NCBI GenBank assembly: GCA_007571355.1
Contig: RKRO01000371.1
Span: 1-10,075 of the forward strand
Direction: 5' to 3'
Source of the DNA: Candidatus Poribacteria bacterium
GTDB lineage: Bacteria > Poribacteria > WGA-4E > WGA-3G
Length of the DNA stretch: 10,075 bases
A model generated the notes under the pieces. It worked only from the letters and a program-made list of their open reading frames with translations. It did not search any database and was not told where the DNA came from. Of this stretch, positions 1 through 5,896 are shown one piece after another. Made by a program: the position numbers and the translations under genes. Every line of letters begins with the position of its first letter. Position 1 is the first letter of the stretch.

Positions 1-888
1 GAGGCACTCAAACGCGCACAAATGGATTTCCTCGTCCAAACCTCCGTAACGCAGTGGAATTACAACGAAATCCCGAAAATCGTTGAATTCGCCTATCAAC
101 TCGGTGCCAAGGTGCTGAACCTCTATTTTCTCGTCCGAACTGGCAGAGGCAAGACAGTGATGGACCTGACACCTACGCAATATGAAAAAATGCTTGAGAC
201 GATGTTCGAGTTACAGGCAGCCTATACCGGAAAGATGCTCATCGCTGCGAAATGTGCACCACACTACAAACGTGTTATCTATGGACAGCAATCTGACTCC
301 GCTTTCCTTCAAGGGTATCCGAGCGGTACCTGTCCGTGCGGTATCTACTACTGCCGTATTACACCGGAGGGTGAACTCACACCGTGTCCGTATCTACCCG
401 TTAGCGTCGGAAACCTCAAGGACGAAAGTTTCGTTAAACTCTGGAATGAATCGAAGACTTTTCAGGACTTGCGCAACCGGGATCTGCTTGAAGGGAAGTG
501 CGGAGCATGTGAATACAAAGAGGTGTGTGGCGGCTGTCGGGCGCGTGCCTATGCCACCACGGGTAACTACCTCGCTGAAGATGCTTCGTGTGAATATAAG
601 CCAGGGGCCGCACCTGTTAATGGAAACAGCACACACCGCGGCACACCACCTGTACAGATTGAGAAAAGGATCGCTTTCGCAACGGAAGCCGATTACGATT
701 TGCAGTGGAGTGAGGCCGCAGAAAAGCGACTAAAACGGGTGCCGTCATTTGCACGCGGTATGGTGGTTAAAAGCGTAGAAAAATACGCACGCGAACACGG
801 CTATCGGGAGGTTACTCCGGAACTCATGCAAGCCGTCAAAAAACGATTCGATGAAACCGGGATTCCATCTTTCCGACCGAAACGCTAA
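1..888 (+). CDS. Radical SAM/SPASM protein with C-terminal PCP_red-like domain (5'-truncated)
   Basis: The reading frame is open from the first base, and the first ATG (position 22) has no Shine-Dalgarno sequence, so the N-terminus with the CxxxCxxC radical SAM cluster lies outside the window. Numbering from that ATG, residues 1-75 look like the end of a radical SAM barrel, with an LNLYFLVRTGRGK stretch typical of the NirJ/AhbC/AhbD heme-pathway branch. A SPASM-type auxiliary cluster region follows: C78, C104, C106, C111, C122, then C160-x2-C163-x5-C169-x2-C172 and C190. The tail from about W229 to R275 (WSEAAEKRLKRVPSFARG and on) resembles PCP_red, the small C-terminal domain known from light-independent protochlorophyllide reductase and fused to many other proteins. 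The family performs radical chemistry on tetrapyrroles or peptides; the substrate here cannot be told. A second PCP_red-like domain occurs at 2498-2911. Family assignment is firm, the heme role is inferred. Confidence 0.88.
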   Translation, partial: EALKRAQMDFLVQTSVTQWNYNEIPKIVEFAYQLGAKVLNLYFLVRTGRGKTVMDLTPTQYEKMLETMFELQAAYTGKMLIAAKCAPHYKRVIYGQQSDSAFLQGYPSGTCPCGIYYCRITPEGELTPCPYLPVSVGNLKDESFVKLWNESKTFQDLRNRDLLEGKCGACEYKEVCGGCRARAYATTGNYLAEDASCEYKPGAAPVNGNSTHRGTPPVQIEKRIAFATEADYDLQWSEAAEKRLKRVPSFARGMVVKSVEKYAREHGYREVTPELMQAVKKRFDETGIPSFRPKR

Positions 889-969
889 TGCAAAGTAGGA
901 GGCACACACCGTTGTGCCGTAGCAGTATAGAATGCAAAGTAGGAGGCACGCTCCGCCGTGCCGTAGCAA
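888..969. repeat. Two tandem copies of a hairpin repeat
   Basis: Copy 1 (888-924) and copy 2 (932-968) start 44 bases apart. Both share ATGCAAAGTAGGAGGCAC, an 8-base variable centre, and GTGCCGTAGCA. The arms GGCAC and GTGCC pair. The base pair next to the stem is A:T in copy 1 and G:C in copy 2, a compensatory change that supports a folded element. Copy 1 overlaps the last base of the radical SAM stop codon; copy 2 ends about 20 bases before the first dioxygenase start. Related elements lie at 3378-3404 and 9215-9241. Confidence 0.8.
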
Positions 970-989
970 CAACCCTATGGGAAACTTGT

Positions 990-1715
990 ATGTTAACAAC
1001 GAAACAAATTACATTTTTTCAAGAACACGGATACCTTATTCTTAAAAACCTCATCGATTCGGAGGTAATTGAGGCATGGCGGACACAGGTATGGGATCAT
1101 TTTAATTCCAACTTTGAAACGCCGGAGACCTGGCCCAACGACTATGAAATTCCGGGATTCAGGTTCTCACCAGTGTTTGGACACCTACCTGTGATGCAAC
1201 AGATTAGCACCCAACTCGGTGATGAACAATTTTTTACAGGCGGGGGCGGTTCACCGATCATCAAATGGCCCAACCCCGAAGAAGCGTGGGAAATGCCCAA
1301 AGATGGACACATTGACGCGTATGGTGCCGTTGCTGGCTGGAGTCCTTTTATGTTCGGCGCAACAACCTATCTCTACGATGCTGAACCCAAGGGCGGTGCT
1401 TTCATCTTTTGGCCCCGAAGCCACTATTCGACGCATAAGTACTTCCTCCAATATCCAGAGCAGATTGACGGCAGTTTCTACGATATTGAGGATTGGGGTT
1501 GGCATGTCCTCTCGGATTTATCACCAGTAGGACCCCGCGAGTTTATTGGTGCTGCGGGCGACGTTATCCTCTGGCACGCATTTCTCTGTCACACCGGCTC
1601 AGCAAATGTGAGAGATGTCCCCCGTTTTGGTCTCTTTGCACGGTATGCCCATGAAAAACAGGACAAGATTAAATACGAAATTCCAGAAGACCTCTGGAAA
1701 TATTGGGCAATTTAA
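990..1715 (+). CDS. PhyH-family iron/2-oxoglutarate dioxygenase, copy 1
   Basis: The 241-residue product belongs to the phytanoyl-CoA dioxygenase (PhyH) superfamily of cytosolic non-heme iron enzymes, which couple 2-oxoglutarate decarboxylation to hydroxylation of an organic substrate. The N-terminus has the typical FFQEHGYLIL motif. The expected iron ligands are H107 and D109 in GHIDAYG, and H201 in LCHTGSAN; R212 in PRFGLFARY fits the 2-oxoglutarate-binding arginine. The frame is open back to 888, but the ATG at 990 is preferred because the neighbouring paralogue starts with the same MLTT sequence, and because the upstream codons run through the hairpin repeats. No strong Shine-Dalgarno is seen. 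The next gene is a close duplicate; by hand alignment the pair is about 77 percent identical with two one-residue gaps. The substrate is unknown; PhyH enzymes act on diverse small molecules. Confidence 0.92.
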   Translation: MLTTKQITFFQEHGYLILKNLIDSEVIEAWRTQVWDHFNSNFETPETWPNDYEIPGFRFSPVFGHLPVMQQISTQLGDEQFFTGGGGSPIIKWPNPEEAWEMPKDGHIDAYGAVAGWSPFMFGATTYLYDAEPKGGAFIFWPRSHYSTHKYFLQYPEQIDGSFYDIEDWGWHVLSDLSPVGPREFIGAAGDVILWHAFLCHTGSANVRDVPRFGLFARYAHEKQDKIKYEIPEDLWKYWAI

Positions 1716-1768
1716 GAAAGGGTTATCAGTTACTAACCACTAGTCCTTTGCTAATAGAGGAAACCGAG

Positions 1769-2488
1769 ATGCTAACAACAGAACAGATTGCATTTTTTCA
1801 GGAACATGGATACCTTATCCTTGAAAATTTTATTGATTCGGAGGTAATTGTCGGCTGGCGGGAACAGATCTGGAAGCATTTTGATTCCAGCTTAGAGACG
1901 CGGGAGACATGGCCCAATGACTATGTCGTCCAAAATTTCAGTTTTTCGCCCCTGTTCGGACAGTTGCCTGTGATGCAAGAGATTACTCGGCAACTCGGTG
2001 GTGGACAATTTGCAGGCGGTGGCGGTTCTCCGCTTGTCAAATGGCCCAACCCTGAAGAGAAATGGGCGATGCCCGGCAGCGGACATATTGATGCTTACGG
2101 TCCTGGCGGTTGGAGTCCCTTTATGCTCGGTGCGACTACCTATCTCTACGATGTTGAACCGGGGGGTGGTGCCTTCGTCTTTTGGCCCGGCAGCCACTAC
2201 TCAACGCACAAATACTTCCTTCAATATCCAGAGCAGATTGATGGCAGTTTCTACGACATCAAAGACTGGGGGTGGCATGTGCTTTCGGATTTATCGCCAG
2301 AGGGGCCACGTGAGTTTACGGGTGCCGCTGGCGATGTTGTCCTCTGGCACGCGTTTTTGTGCCATACCGGTTCAGCGAACATCAGAGAAATCCCGCGTTT
2401 CGGGATCTTTGCGCGCTACTCCCATCAAAAACGGGAGGCGATTAAATACGAAATTCCAGAAAACCTTTGGAAATATTGGGCAATTTAA
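1769..2488 (+). CDS. PhyH-family iron/2-oxoglutarate dioxygenase, copy 2
   Basis: This 239-residue protein is the tandem paralogue of the preceding gene and keeps every catalytic element: H106 and D108 in GHIDAYG, H199 in LCHTGSAN and R210 in PRFGIFARY. Differences concentrate in residues 28-105, which include the region around the 'lid' and first substrate-facing strands, and in the last 25 residues. The middle segment around YSTHKYFLQYPEQIDGSFYD is identical in both copies. The start at 1769 has a good ribosome-binding site (AGAGG at 1756-1760, eight bases upstream). An in-frame extension to 1703 would overlap the first copy and is not supported. The stop codon overlaps the AAGGAG of the next gene, so the two are very likely translated from one message. 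The substrate is not predictable; divergence after duplication could mean different substrate preference. Confidence 0.92.
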   Translation: MLTTEQIAFFQEHGYLILENFIDSEVIVGWREQIWKHFDSSLETRETWPNDYVVQNFSFSPLFGQLPVMQEITRQLGGGQFAGGGGSPLVKWPNPEEKWAMPGSGHIDAYGPGGWSPFMLGATTYLYDVEPGGGAFVFWPGSHYSTHKYFLQYPEQIDGSFYDIKDWGWHVLSDLSPEGPREFTGAAGDVVLWHAFLCHTGSANIREIPRFGIFARYSHQKREAIKYEIPENLWKYWAI

Positions 2489-2492
2489 GGAG
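2487..2492 (+). promoter_or_regulatory. Ribosome-binding site overlapping the dioxygenase stop codon
   Basis: AAGGAG begins inside the TAA stop of the second dioxygenase and lies five bases before the ATG at 2498. It fixes the start of the coiled-coil gene and suggests translational coupling. Confidence 0.8.
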
Positions 2493-2497
2493 AAAAT

Positions 2498-2911
2498 ATG
2501 AGCGAACAGAATAAGGCAAACGAACGGATTACAGATGTAGAAGAACGCTTGACGCGCGTCGAGAATCTACTCGTCAGTATCAACGAAAAGTTAGAACAGC
2601 GTTCTGATGTCAGTCAAATGGATACCGGGAAAGCAGACGGCCTTAAACAGTGGGTAACTGATTACGTCTCAATGCGGTTGCAACAACTCGTACCGGAGAC
2701 ATGTGACCACCCCGATGAAGTCGCACTTCAGGACGGTCCTTATCTTGACAACACCACGGTGCCTTGTACCGAGGAGGTCGAACACCGGGTTAAACGGATA
2801 CCGATCCCCTTTGTCCGTGAAATGGTCGTCCAGCGCGTCGCTGAGAATGCACGGGAAGCTGGGGTGGAGCGTGTGGATATCGATTTCTTTGAGAAAGCTG
2901 CAACATTTTGA
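2498..2911 (+). CDS. Small coiled-coil protein with C-terminal PCP_red-like domain
   Basis: The 137-residue protein has two parts. Residues about 6-35 (NERITDVEERLTRVENLL and on) show heptad-spaced hydrophobic residues typical of a short coiled coil, which suggests oligomerisation. Residues about 92-135 (EEVEHRVKRIPIPFVREMVV and on) match the helical pattern of the radical SAM protein's tail at the start of the window: E-x-R-x-KR-x-P, F-x-R-x-MVV, then ARE-x-G. That domain is PCP_red-like. The middle (36-91) is low in recognisable features and contains C69 and C90. No signal peptide or membrane segment is present, so it is probably cytosolic. It is nine bases downstream of the second dioxygenase with an overlapping Shine-Dalgarno. 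Its role is unknown; a docking or adaptor function is a guess from the shared domain. Confidence 0.8.
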   Translation: MSEQNKANERITDVEERLTRVENLLVSINEKLEQRSDVSQMDTGKADGLKQWVTDYVSMRLQQLVPETCDHPDEVALQDGPYLDNTTVPCTEEVEHRVKRIPIPFVREMVVQRVAENAREAGVERVDIDFFEKAATF

Positions 2912-2924
2912 CAATGTAAAGCCA

Positions 2925-2941
2925 CAGAGGAGTTCCCTCTG
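2925..2941. other. Small inverted repeat in the spacer after the coiled-coil gene
   Basis: CAGAGG (2925-2930) and CCTCTG (2936-2941) form a perfect six-base stem with a five-base loop. No T-run follows, so a classical terminator is not supported. The following bases up to 2985 include AAAGGCACCGTTGTAACC, which looks like a decayed remnant of the GGCAC hairpin repeat. Confidence 0.4.
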
Positions 2942-2985
2942 CCGAATTTTGATTGGAAGGACTTCTTAAAGGCACCGTTGTAACC

Positions 2986-3375
2986 ATGGACTGGGTTTTT
3001 AATACTTTCTCAGAATATCTGGAGAACGACTTTAAAAAGCGGGTCGGGAATCCGAACCCGACCGTCGCCGACCTTTGGCAAGCCTTTCAACTTCTTTTTC
3101 CTGCAACCTCAGCACAACTTCTCGTGCAGGAGCCTGTAGGCAATACAGTACGCTTTAAACCGCTGGCATTCTATCACGCGGACGAAATGGGTCCGTTGAT
3201 TGAAGCACCAATGGAATATCTCAAACACAATTTCGGAGGCGGCAAGTTCAAAATTAATTTCTATCACGGTATGCAATTCATCGCTACGATTAATTTCAAG
3301 CCAGAGGGGCCTGAAATCTGGCGTGAACTCCCAGAAATGGAAACCAACCCTACGCTCGACGAAACTGAAACTTAA
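2986..3375 (+). CDS. Hypothetical protein, unrecognised family
   Basis: I do not recognise this 129-residue protein. It begins MDWVFNTFSEYLENDF, probably helical, and has a beta-rich segment near residues 82-105 (NFGGGKFKINFYHGMQFIA) with a Gly-Gly-Gly turn followed by alternating hydrophobic residues. The acidic, proline-containing tail from about 108 is likely disordered. No cysteine, signal peptide or membrane segment is seen. The frame is open to a TTG at 2953, but the extra codons coincide with an apparent repeat remnant, so the ATG at 2986 is preferred; the only Shine-Dalgarno candidate (AAAGG at 2968-2972) is rather far away. It sits between two well-supported small genes in the same direction, which favours a real gene. 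The GGGKF-type beta hairpin vaguely resembles small phage-derived proteins, but not strongly enough for a call. Confidence 0.7.
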   Translation: MDWVFNTFSEYLENDFKKRVGNPNPTVADLWQAFQLLFPATSAQLLVQEPVGNTVRFKPLAFYHADEMGPLIEAPMEYLKHNFGGGKFKINFYHGMQFIATINFKPEGPEIWRELPEMETNPTLDETET

Positions 3376-3377
3376 AG

Positions 3378-3404
3378 GAGTAGGCACGCGCTGTCGTGCT
3401 GTAA
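3378..3404. repeat. Diverged copy of the GGCAC hairpin repeat
   Basis: GTAGGCACG, six bases, CGTGCTGTAAC follows the same plan as the tandem copies at 888-969. The stem GCACG (3384-3388) with CGTGC (3395-3399) is perfect. It lies in the spacer between two genes and ends three bases before the Shine-Dalgarno of the next gene. Confidence 0.65.
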
Positions 3405-3417
3405 CCGAGGAGAAAAA

Positions 3418-3852
3418 ATGGATCGACAACAGGAATTTGGAGAATGCCCGTCGTGTGGGAACGCGAATCTCCGGCGGTTGGATGGAAATTCATGGTTCTG
3501 CTTGGATTGCGACTGGGACAACCTTACAGTTATACCGACAGGTAATGACGAGCTCCTTGCATCCCTGCGGCACGGAGACATCCATGCACGACGGATCGCC
3601 GCACAAGCACTTATCAATATCGGGGATACTGACCGGCACCTCGCCACCTTGACAGATACGACAACATTGTTAGAGGCGTTGGATGATGAAGATGCCGATG
3701 TACGCTACTTTGTCGCAGTCGCGCTCGGCAAACTCAAAGCCAGCCTCAGCCTTGGGAAACTGAAGCAACTTGCGAAAGATGATGCCTCCGCACTCGTCCG
3801 AGAAGGGGCTAAAACGGCGGTTGAACAGATAGAATCGCGGAAGTTATCTTAG
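3418..3852 (+). CDS. Zinc-ribbon and HEAT-repeat protein
   Basis: The 144-residue protein starts with a zinc ribbon: C10-x2-C13 in ECPSCGN and C28-x2-C31 in FCLDCDWD, a four-cysteine arrangement that normally binds one zinc. From about residue 44 it continues as HEAT-like helical repeats: about 44-70, 82-107 (LLEALDDEDADVRYFVAVAL) and 108-138 (KLKQLAKDDASALVREGAKT), with the conserved D-x-x-VR and A-x-x-AL positions. HEAT repeats generally form protein-binding scaffolds, so this is probably a cytosolic adaptor with no catalytic role of its own; the partner is unknown. The start is fixed by GAGGAG at 3407-3412, five bases before the ATG. The combination of a rubredoxin-like ribbon with only about three HEAT units is compact. 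It is the last gene before a 135-base gap. Confidence 0.82.
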   Translation: MDRQQEFGECPSCGNANLRRLDGNSWFCLDCDWDNLTVIPTGNDELLASLRHGDIHARRIAAQALINIGDTDRHLATLTDTTTLLEALDDEDADVRYFVAVALGKLKASLSLGKLKQLAKDDASALVREGAKTAVEQIESRKLS

Positions 3853-3987
3853 GGGCTATTCGTTATCAGCAGTCAGTTGCAGCCTTGGGTCAGAATCGTT
3901 AAGTGCGACTAACGGGCGCGCGAGATATACAGGGCGGAGCGTTTTGGACACATCTCCCCTAACCGAACTGCAAGGAAATTTAAAAAC
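3853..3987. other. Intergenic region before the oxidoreductase
   Basis: The gap holds a stem with one bulged base at 3897-3914 (CGTTAAGT, gcg, ACTAACG) and the sequence TTTTGGACAC at 3942-3951, which recurs in similar form at 5120-5129 and 5141-5151 before the DUF433 gene. AAGGAAA at 3972-3978 is the ribosome-binding site of the next gene. I see no convincing sigma-70 promoter. Confidence 0.4.
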
Positions 3988-5052
3988 ATGGAAAAAATTC
4001 GACTTGGTTATATCGGCTGCGGGTTCATGGCACAAAAAGTCCATATCCCCAATTTCATGAGTGTTCCTGACTGTGAGCTCATCGGACTCGCAGAGGTCCG
4101 TTCTGAGCTTGGCAAAACAGTCCAAACCCGTTTCGGTATCCCTCGGCTTTACCGAGACCACGCGGAACTCGCACAGAACGTTGAGATCGAAGCCGTTGCG
4201 GTTTCCGCTGACTTCGCCTTACAAGGTGAGATCGCTAAGGATCTGCTTTCAGCAGGTAAACATGTTTTCATGGAGAAACCGATGGCTGTCTCCACTGAAC
4301 AGGCGGAGGCAATCGTTGAAGCCTCACAGAAGTCCGGTAAGAAGTTGATGGTCGGTTACATGAAGCGCTACGATGCCGGAAACGAGATTGTCAAGGAGAG
4401 GGTCGCGCAATTCCGAGAGACCGGTGAACTCGGACGTTTGACCTATGCCAGAAATCACGGCTTTGGCGGCGATTGGGTCTGTAATCTGGATACCCCCATG
4501 GACAGCACGGACGAACCGAGACCGAGTGCACCTGTCAGAACCCCCGAATGGATACCTGAGCCATACCGAGGCTCCTATCTCGGATACCTTCAGCAGTATA
4601 CACACAATATCAACTTAATGCGCTGGTTCCTTGATGCGGGCGACAAAGTTACCATCAAAGCCGTCGATTTAGACGCGAACGGATACACCGGTGTTGTGAT
4701 CTTTGATATGGACGGTATCCGTGTGACGCTCGAAACTGGACACGTTTCACACTATCGTTGGGATGAGCATAGCCAAATCTACTTCGAGAACGGTTGGGTT
4801 CATACGTGGGCACCGCCGTTGCTCTTGAAAAACACACCGGCAGAGGTCGAAATCTATCGCGCTGGCGACGAACAGGAGATTACTCGCCCGATTCCGAGAC
4901 CGAGTTGGACATGGGCATATCGCAGGGAGGCAGAATACTTCGTCGCGAACGTCCGCAATGATGAACCGTTCCGTTCTTCAGCCGAAGATACACTCACCGA
5001 TGTCAGACTCTTTGAAGACATCTACCGAATCTTTATCGAACAGCAAGGATAA
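3988..5052 (+). CDS. Gfo/Idh/MocA-family NAD(P)-dependent oxidoreductase
   Basis: This complete 354-residue protein belongs to the Gfo/Idh/MocA family, cytosolic oxidoreductases that mostly act on sugars, inositols and related alcohols. The Rossmann domain opens with IRLGYIGCGFMAQ (GYIGCG at 7-12). The family's EKP motif is at 96-98 (K97 is the usual catalytic lysine), followed by VGYMKRYDA at 122-130. The C-terminal domain contains QQYTHNINLMRWF at 202-214: H206 fits the usual catalytic histidine, but the usual D-x-x-x-H aspartate is Q202 and the usual H-x-x-D aspartate is N209. A subfamily with modified catalysis, or with the acid supplied elsewhere, is therefore likely. Start: AAGGAAA lies nine bases before the ATG. 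Length is typical of the family. The substrate is unknown; members in such genomes often belong to sugar or osmolyte catabolism together with PhyH enzymes, but that link is inference. Confidence 0.94.
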   Translation: MEKIRLGYIGCGFMAQKVHIPNFMSVPDCELIGLAEVRSELGKTVQTRFGIPRLYRDHAELAQNVEIEAVAVSADFALQGEIAKDLLSAGKHVFMEKPMAVSTEQAEAIVEASQKSGKKLMVGYMKRYDAGNEIVKERVAQFRETGELGRLTYARNHGFGGDWVCNLDTPMDSTDEPRPSAPVRTPEWIPEPYRGSYLGYLQQYTHNINLMRWFLDAGDKVTIKAVDLDANGYTGVVIFDMDGIRVTLETGHVSHYRWDEHSQIYFENGWVHTWAPPLLLKNTPAEVEIYRAGDEQEITRPIPRPSWTWAYRREAEYFVANVRNDEPFRSSAEDTLTDVRLFEDIYRIFIEQQG

Positions 5053-5222
5053 TTATCAGCCTTGAAATTGGGGGCTCGGACGTGTTATCCTATAAGTAAC
5101 CCAAGGGGCTCCCAGCGGATTTTGGACAGTGTAGCACAACTTTTCGGACACTTTCTTCACCCCGTAGCGGTGCTATCTATGATTCTAAACAAGTGGCAGC
5201 TTGTGTTATTTAGGAGGAATAT
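5053..5222. other. Intergenic region before the DUF433/DUF5615 cassette
   Basis: These 170 bases hold two direct copies of GGGGCTC, and the related strings TTTTGGACAG (5120-5129) and TTTTCGGACAC (5141-5151), with AGGAGG at 5212-5217 as a strong ribosome-binding site. A promoter for the cassette should lie here; TTGAAA at 5062-5067 with TGTTAT at 5083-5088 is a poor match and I do not call it. Confidence 0.35.
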
Positions 5223-5444
5223 ATGCCGATTCAGTGGAGAGATCACATTGTTAGCACACCGGATATATTACGCGGTAAACCGCGTATTAAAGGAACAAGA
5301 ATTCCTGTAAGCCTTCTCCTTGGATATTTGGCAGCCGGTTATACGACAGATGAAATCATTGCCGAATTCCCTGATCTCAAAACAATGCAGATTCAAGCCT
5401 GTCTTGATTATGCGCGTGAATTAGCAGAAGAGGAAGTCGCTTAA
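5223..5444 (+). CDS. DUF433 family protein, probable antitoxin
   Basis: The 73-residue protein matches the DUF433 pattern throughout: an N-terminal HIVSTPDILRGKPRIKGTRI (residues 8-27) followed by PVSLLLGYLAAGYTTDEIIAEF and a helical end. DUF433 proteins have a winged-helix-like fold and are commonly encoded directly before a PIN-like DUF5615 gene, where they are thought to act as antitoxin and transcriptional repressor. Here the next gene is exactly that, with the TAA and ATG sharing one base (TAATG at 5442-5446). The start is set by AGGAGG five bases upstream of the ATG. An inverted repeat (TACGCGGT/ACCGCGTA) lies inside the gene at 5269-5286, but it encodes the conserved RGKPR region. Codons are AT-richer than in the oxidoreductase upstream, consistent with acquisition by transfer. 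The toxin-antitoxin role is inferred from family and pairing. Confidence 0.9.
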   Translation: MPIQWRDHIVSTPDILRGKPRIKGTRIPVSLLLGYLAAGYTTDEIIAEFPDLKTMQIQACLDYARELAEEEVA

Positions 5445-5812
5445 TGGGATTGCGGTTTTTGGCAGATCAATGTGTTCCCGCTGTTGTTATTGAGAAACTT
5501 CGTGATGTCGGCTATGAAATTGGGTATCTCAGGGATCATCTTCCAATTGAATCACCGGATACGGTTGTCATCGCAAAGGCACAAGAGTTAAGAGCAATTC
5601 TTATCTCTATGAACGGTGATTTTACCCACATATTCAACTATCCACCGGCTAACTATCATGGCATTATAGCACTTCAGGTGAGAAACCATCCTGAAGTTTT
5701 ACCACAAATTGTATCGCGTTTGACAGATTACCTTTCAGTTAACCCCGACGTAGCGCATTATAAGGGTAAGTTCTTCTTGGTGGAAGTCCATCGAATCCGA
5801 ATTCGTCAATGA
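5444..5812 (+). CDS. DUF5615 PIN-like protein, probable toxin
   Basis: The 122-residue protein shows the DUF5615/PIN-like core: RFLADQCVPAVVIEKLRDVG at 4-23, with D8 as the first acidic residue; SPDTVVIAKAQELRAILISM around D39; and NGDF at 57-60. PIN-domain nucleases use a cluster of acidic residues to bind metal and cleave RNA. In this family the last motif is usually T-x-D-x-DF, whereas here the first aspartate is N57 (SMNGDF), leaving D8, D39 and D59. Activity might therefore be weakened or shifted. The gene overlaps its DUF433 partner by one base and has no separate ribosome-binding site of note, which points to translational coupling and strict co-expression. It is followed by a symmetric terminator-like hairpin. 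Toxin function is inferred from the family. Confidence 0.88.
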   Translation: MGLRFLADQCVPAVVIEKLRDVGYEIGYLRDHLPIESPDTVVIAKAQELRAILISMNGDFTHIFNYPPANYHGIIALQVRNHPEVLPQIVSRLTDYLSVNPDVAHYKGKFFLVEVHRIRIRQ

Positions 5813-5826
5813 GCAAGGTGAATGCC

Positions 5827-5848
5827 AAACCGAATTGATGTTCGGTTT
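5827..5848. terminator. Probable bidirectional terminator hairpin
   Basis: AAACCGAA (5827-5834), a six-base loop, and TTCGGTTT (5841-5848) form a perfect eight-base stem with T-rich ends in both readings. It lies between the convergent DUF5615 gene and the membrane protein gene, where a shared terminator is expected. The T-tract is short. Confidence 0.6.
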
Positions 5849-5896
5849 AGTCTAATGAAACATTGAGTCCCGACCCGTAAATTCTCGGTATGAGTG

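Noticed and set aside
888..969. CRISPR array
   Set aside because: Only two copies with an eight-base variable centre and a stem; no spacers of CRISPR length and no cas genes.
888..989. N-terminal extension of the first dioxygenase back to 888
   Set aside because: The extension runs through the two hairpin repeats and overlaps the radical SAM stop; the paralogue starts at the residue corresponding to 990.
1721..1738. GGTTA/TAACC dyad between the two dioxygenase genes
   Set aside because: Five-base arms with an eight-base loop are too weak to call a terminator or operator; no T-run follows.
3042..3063. GGTCGGG/CCCGACC inverted repeat
   Set aside because: It lies well inside the unknown gene's coding sequence, has an eight-base loop and no T-run, so neither a terminator nor an operator is supported.
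5062..5096. Sigma-70-like promoter TTGAAA ... TGTTAT or TATAAG before DUF433
   Set aside because: Spacers of 15 and 23 bases are unfavourable and the boxes match poorly.
5062..5310. Possible 82-residue coding region before and over the DUF433 start
   Set aside because: It is in another frame from DUF433, has no recognisable motif or ribosome-binding site, and overlaps a well-supported gene.
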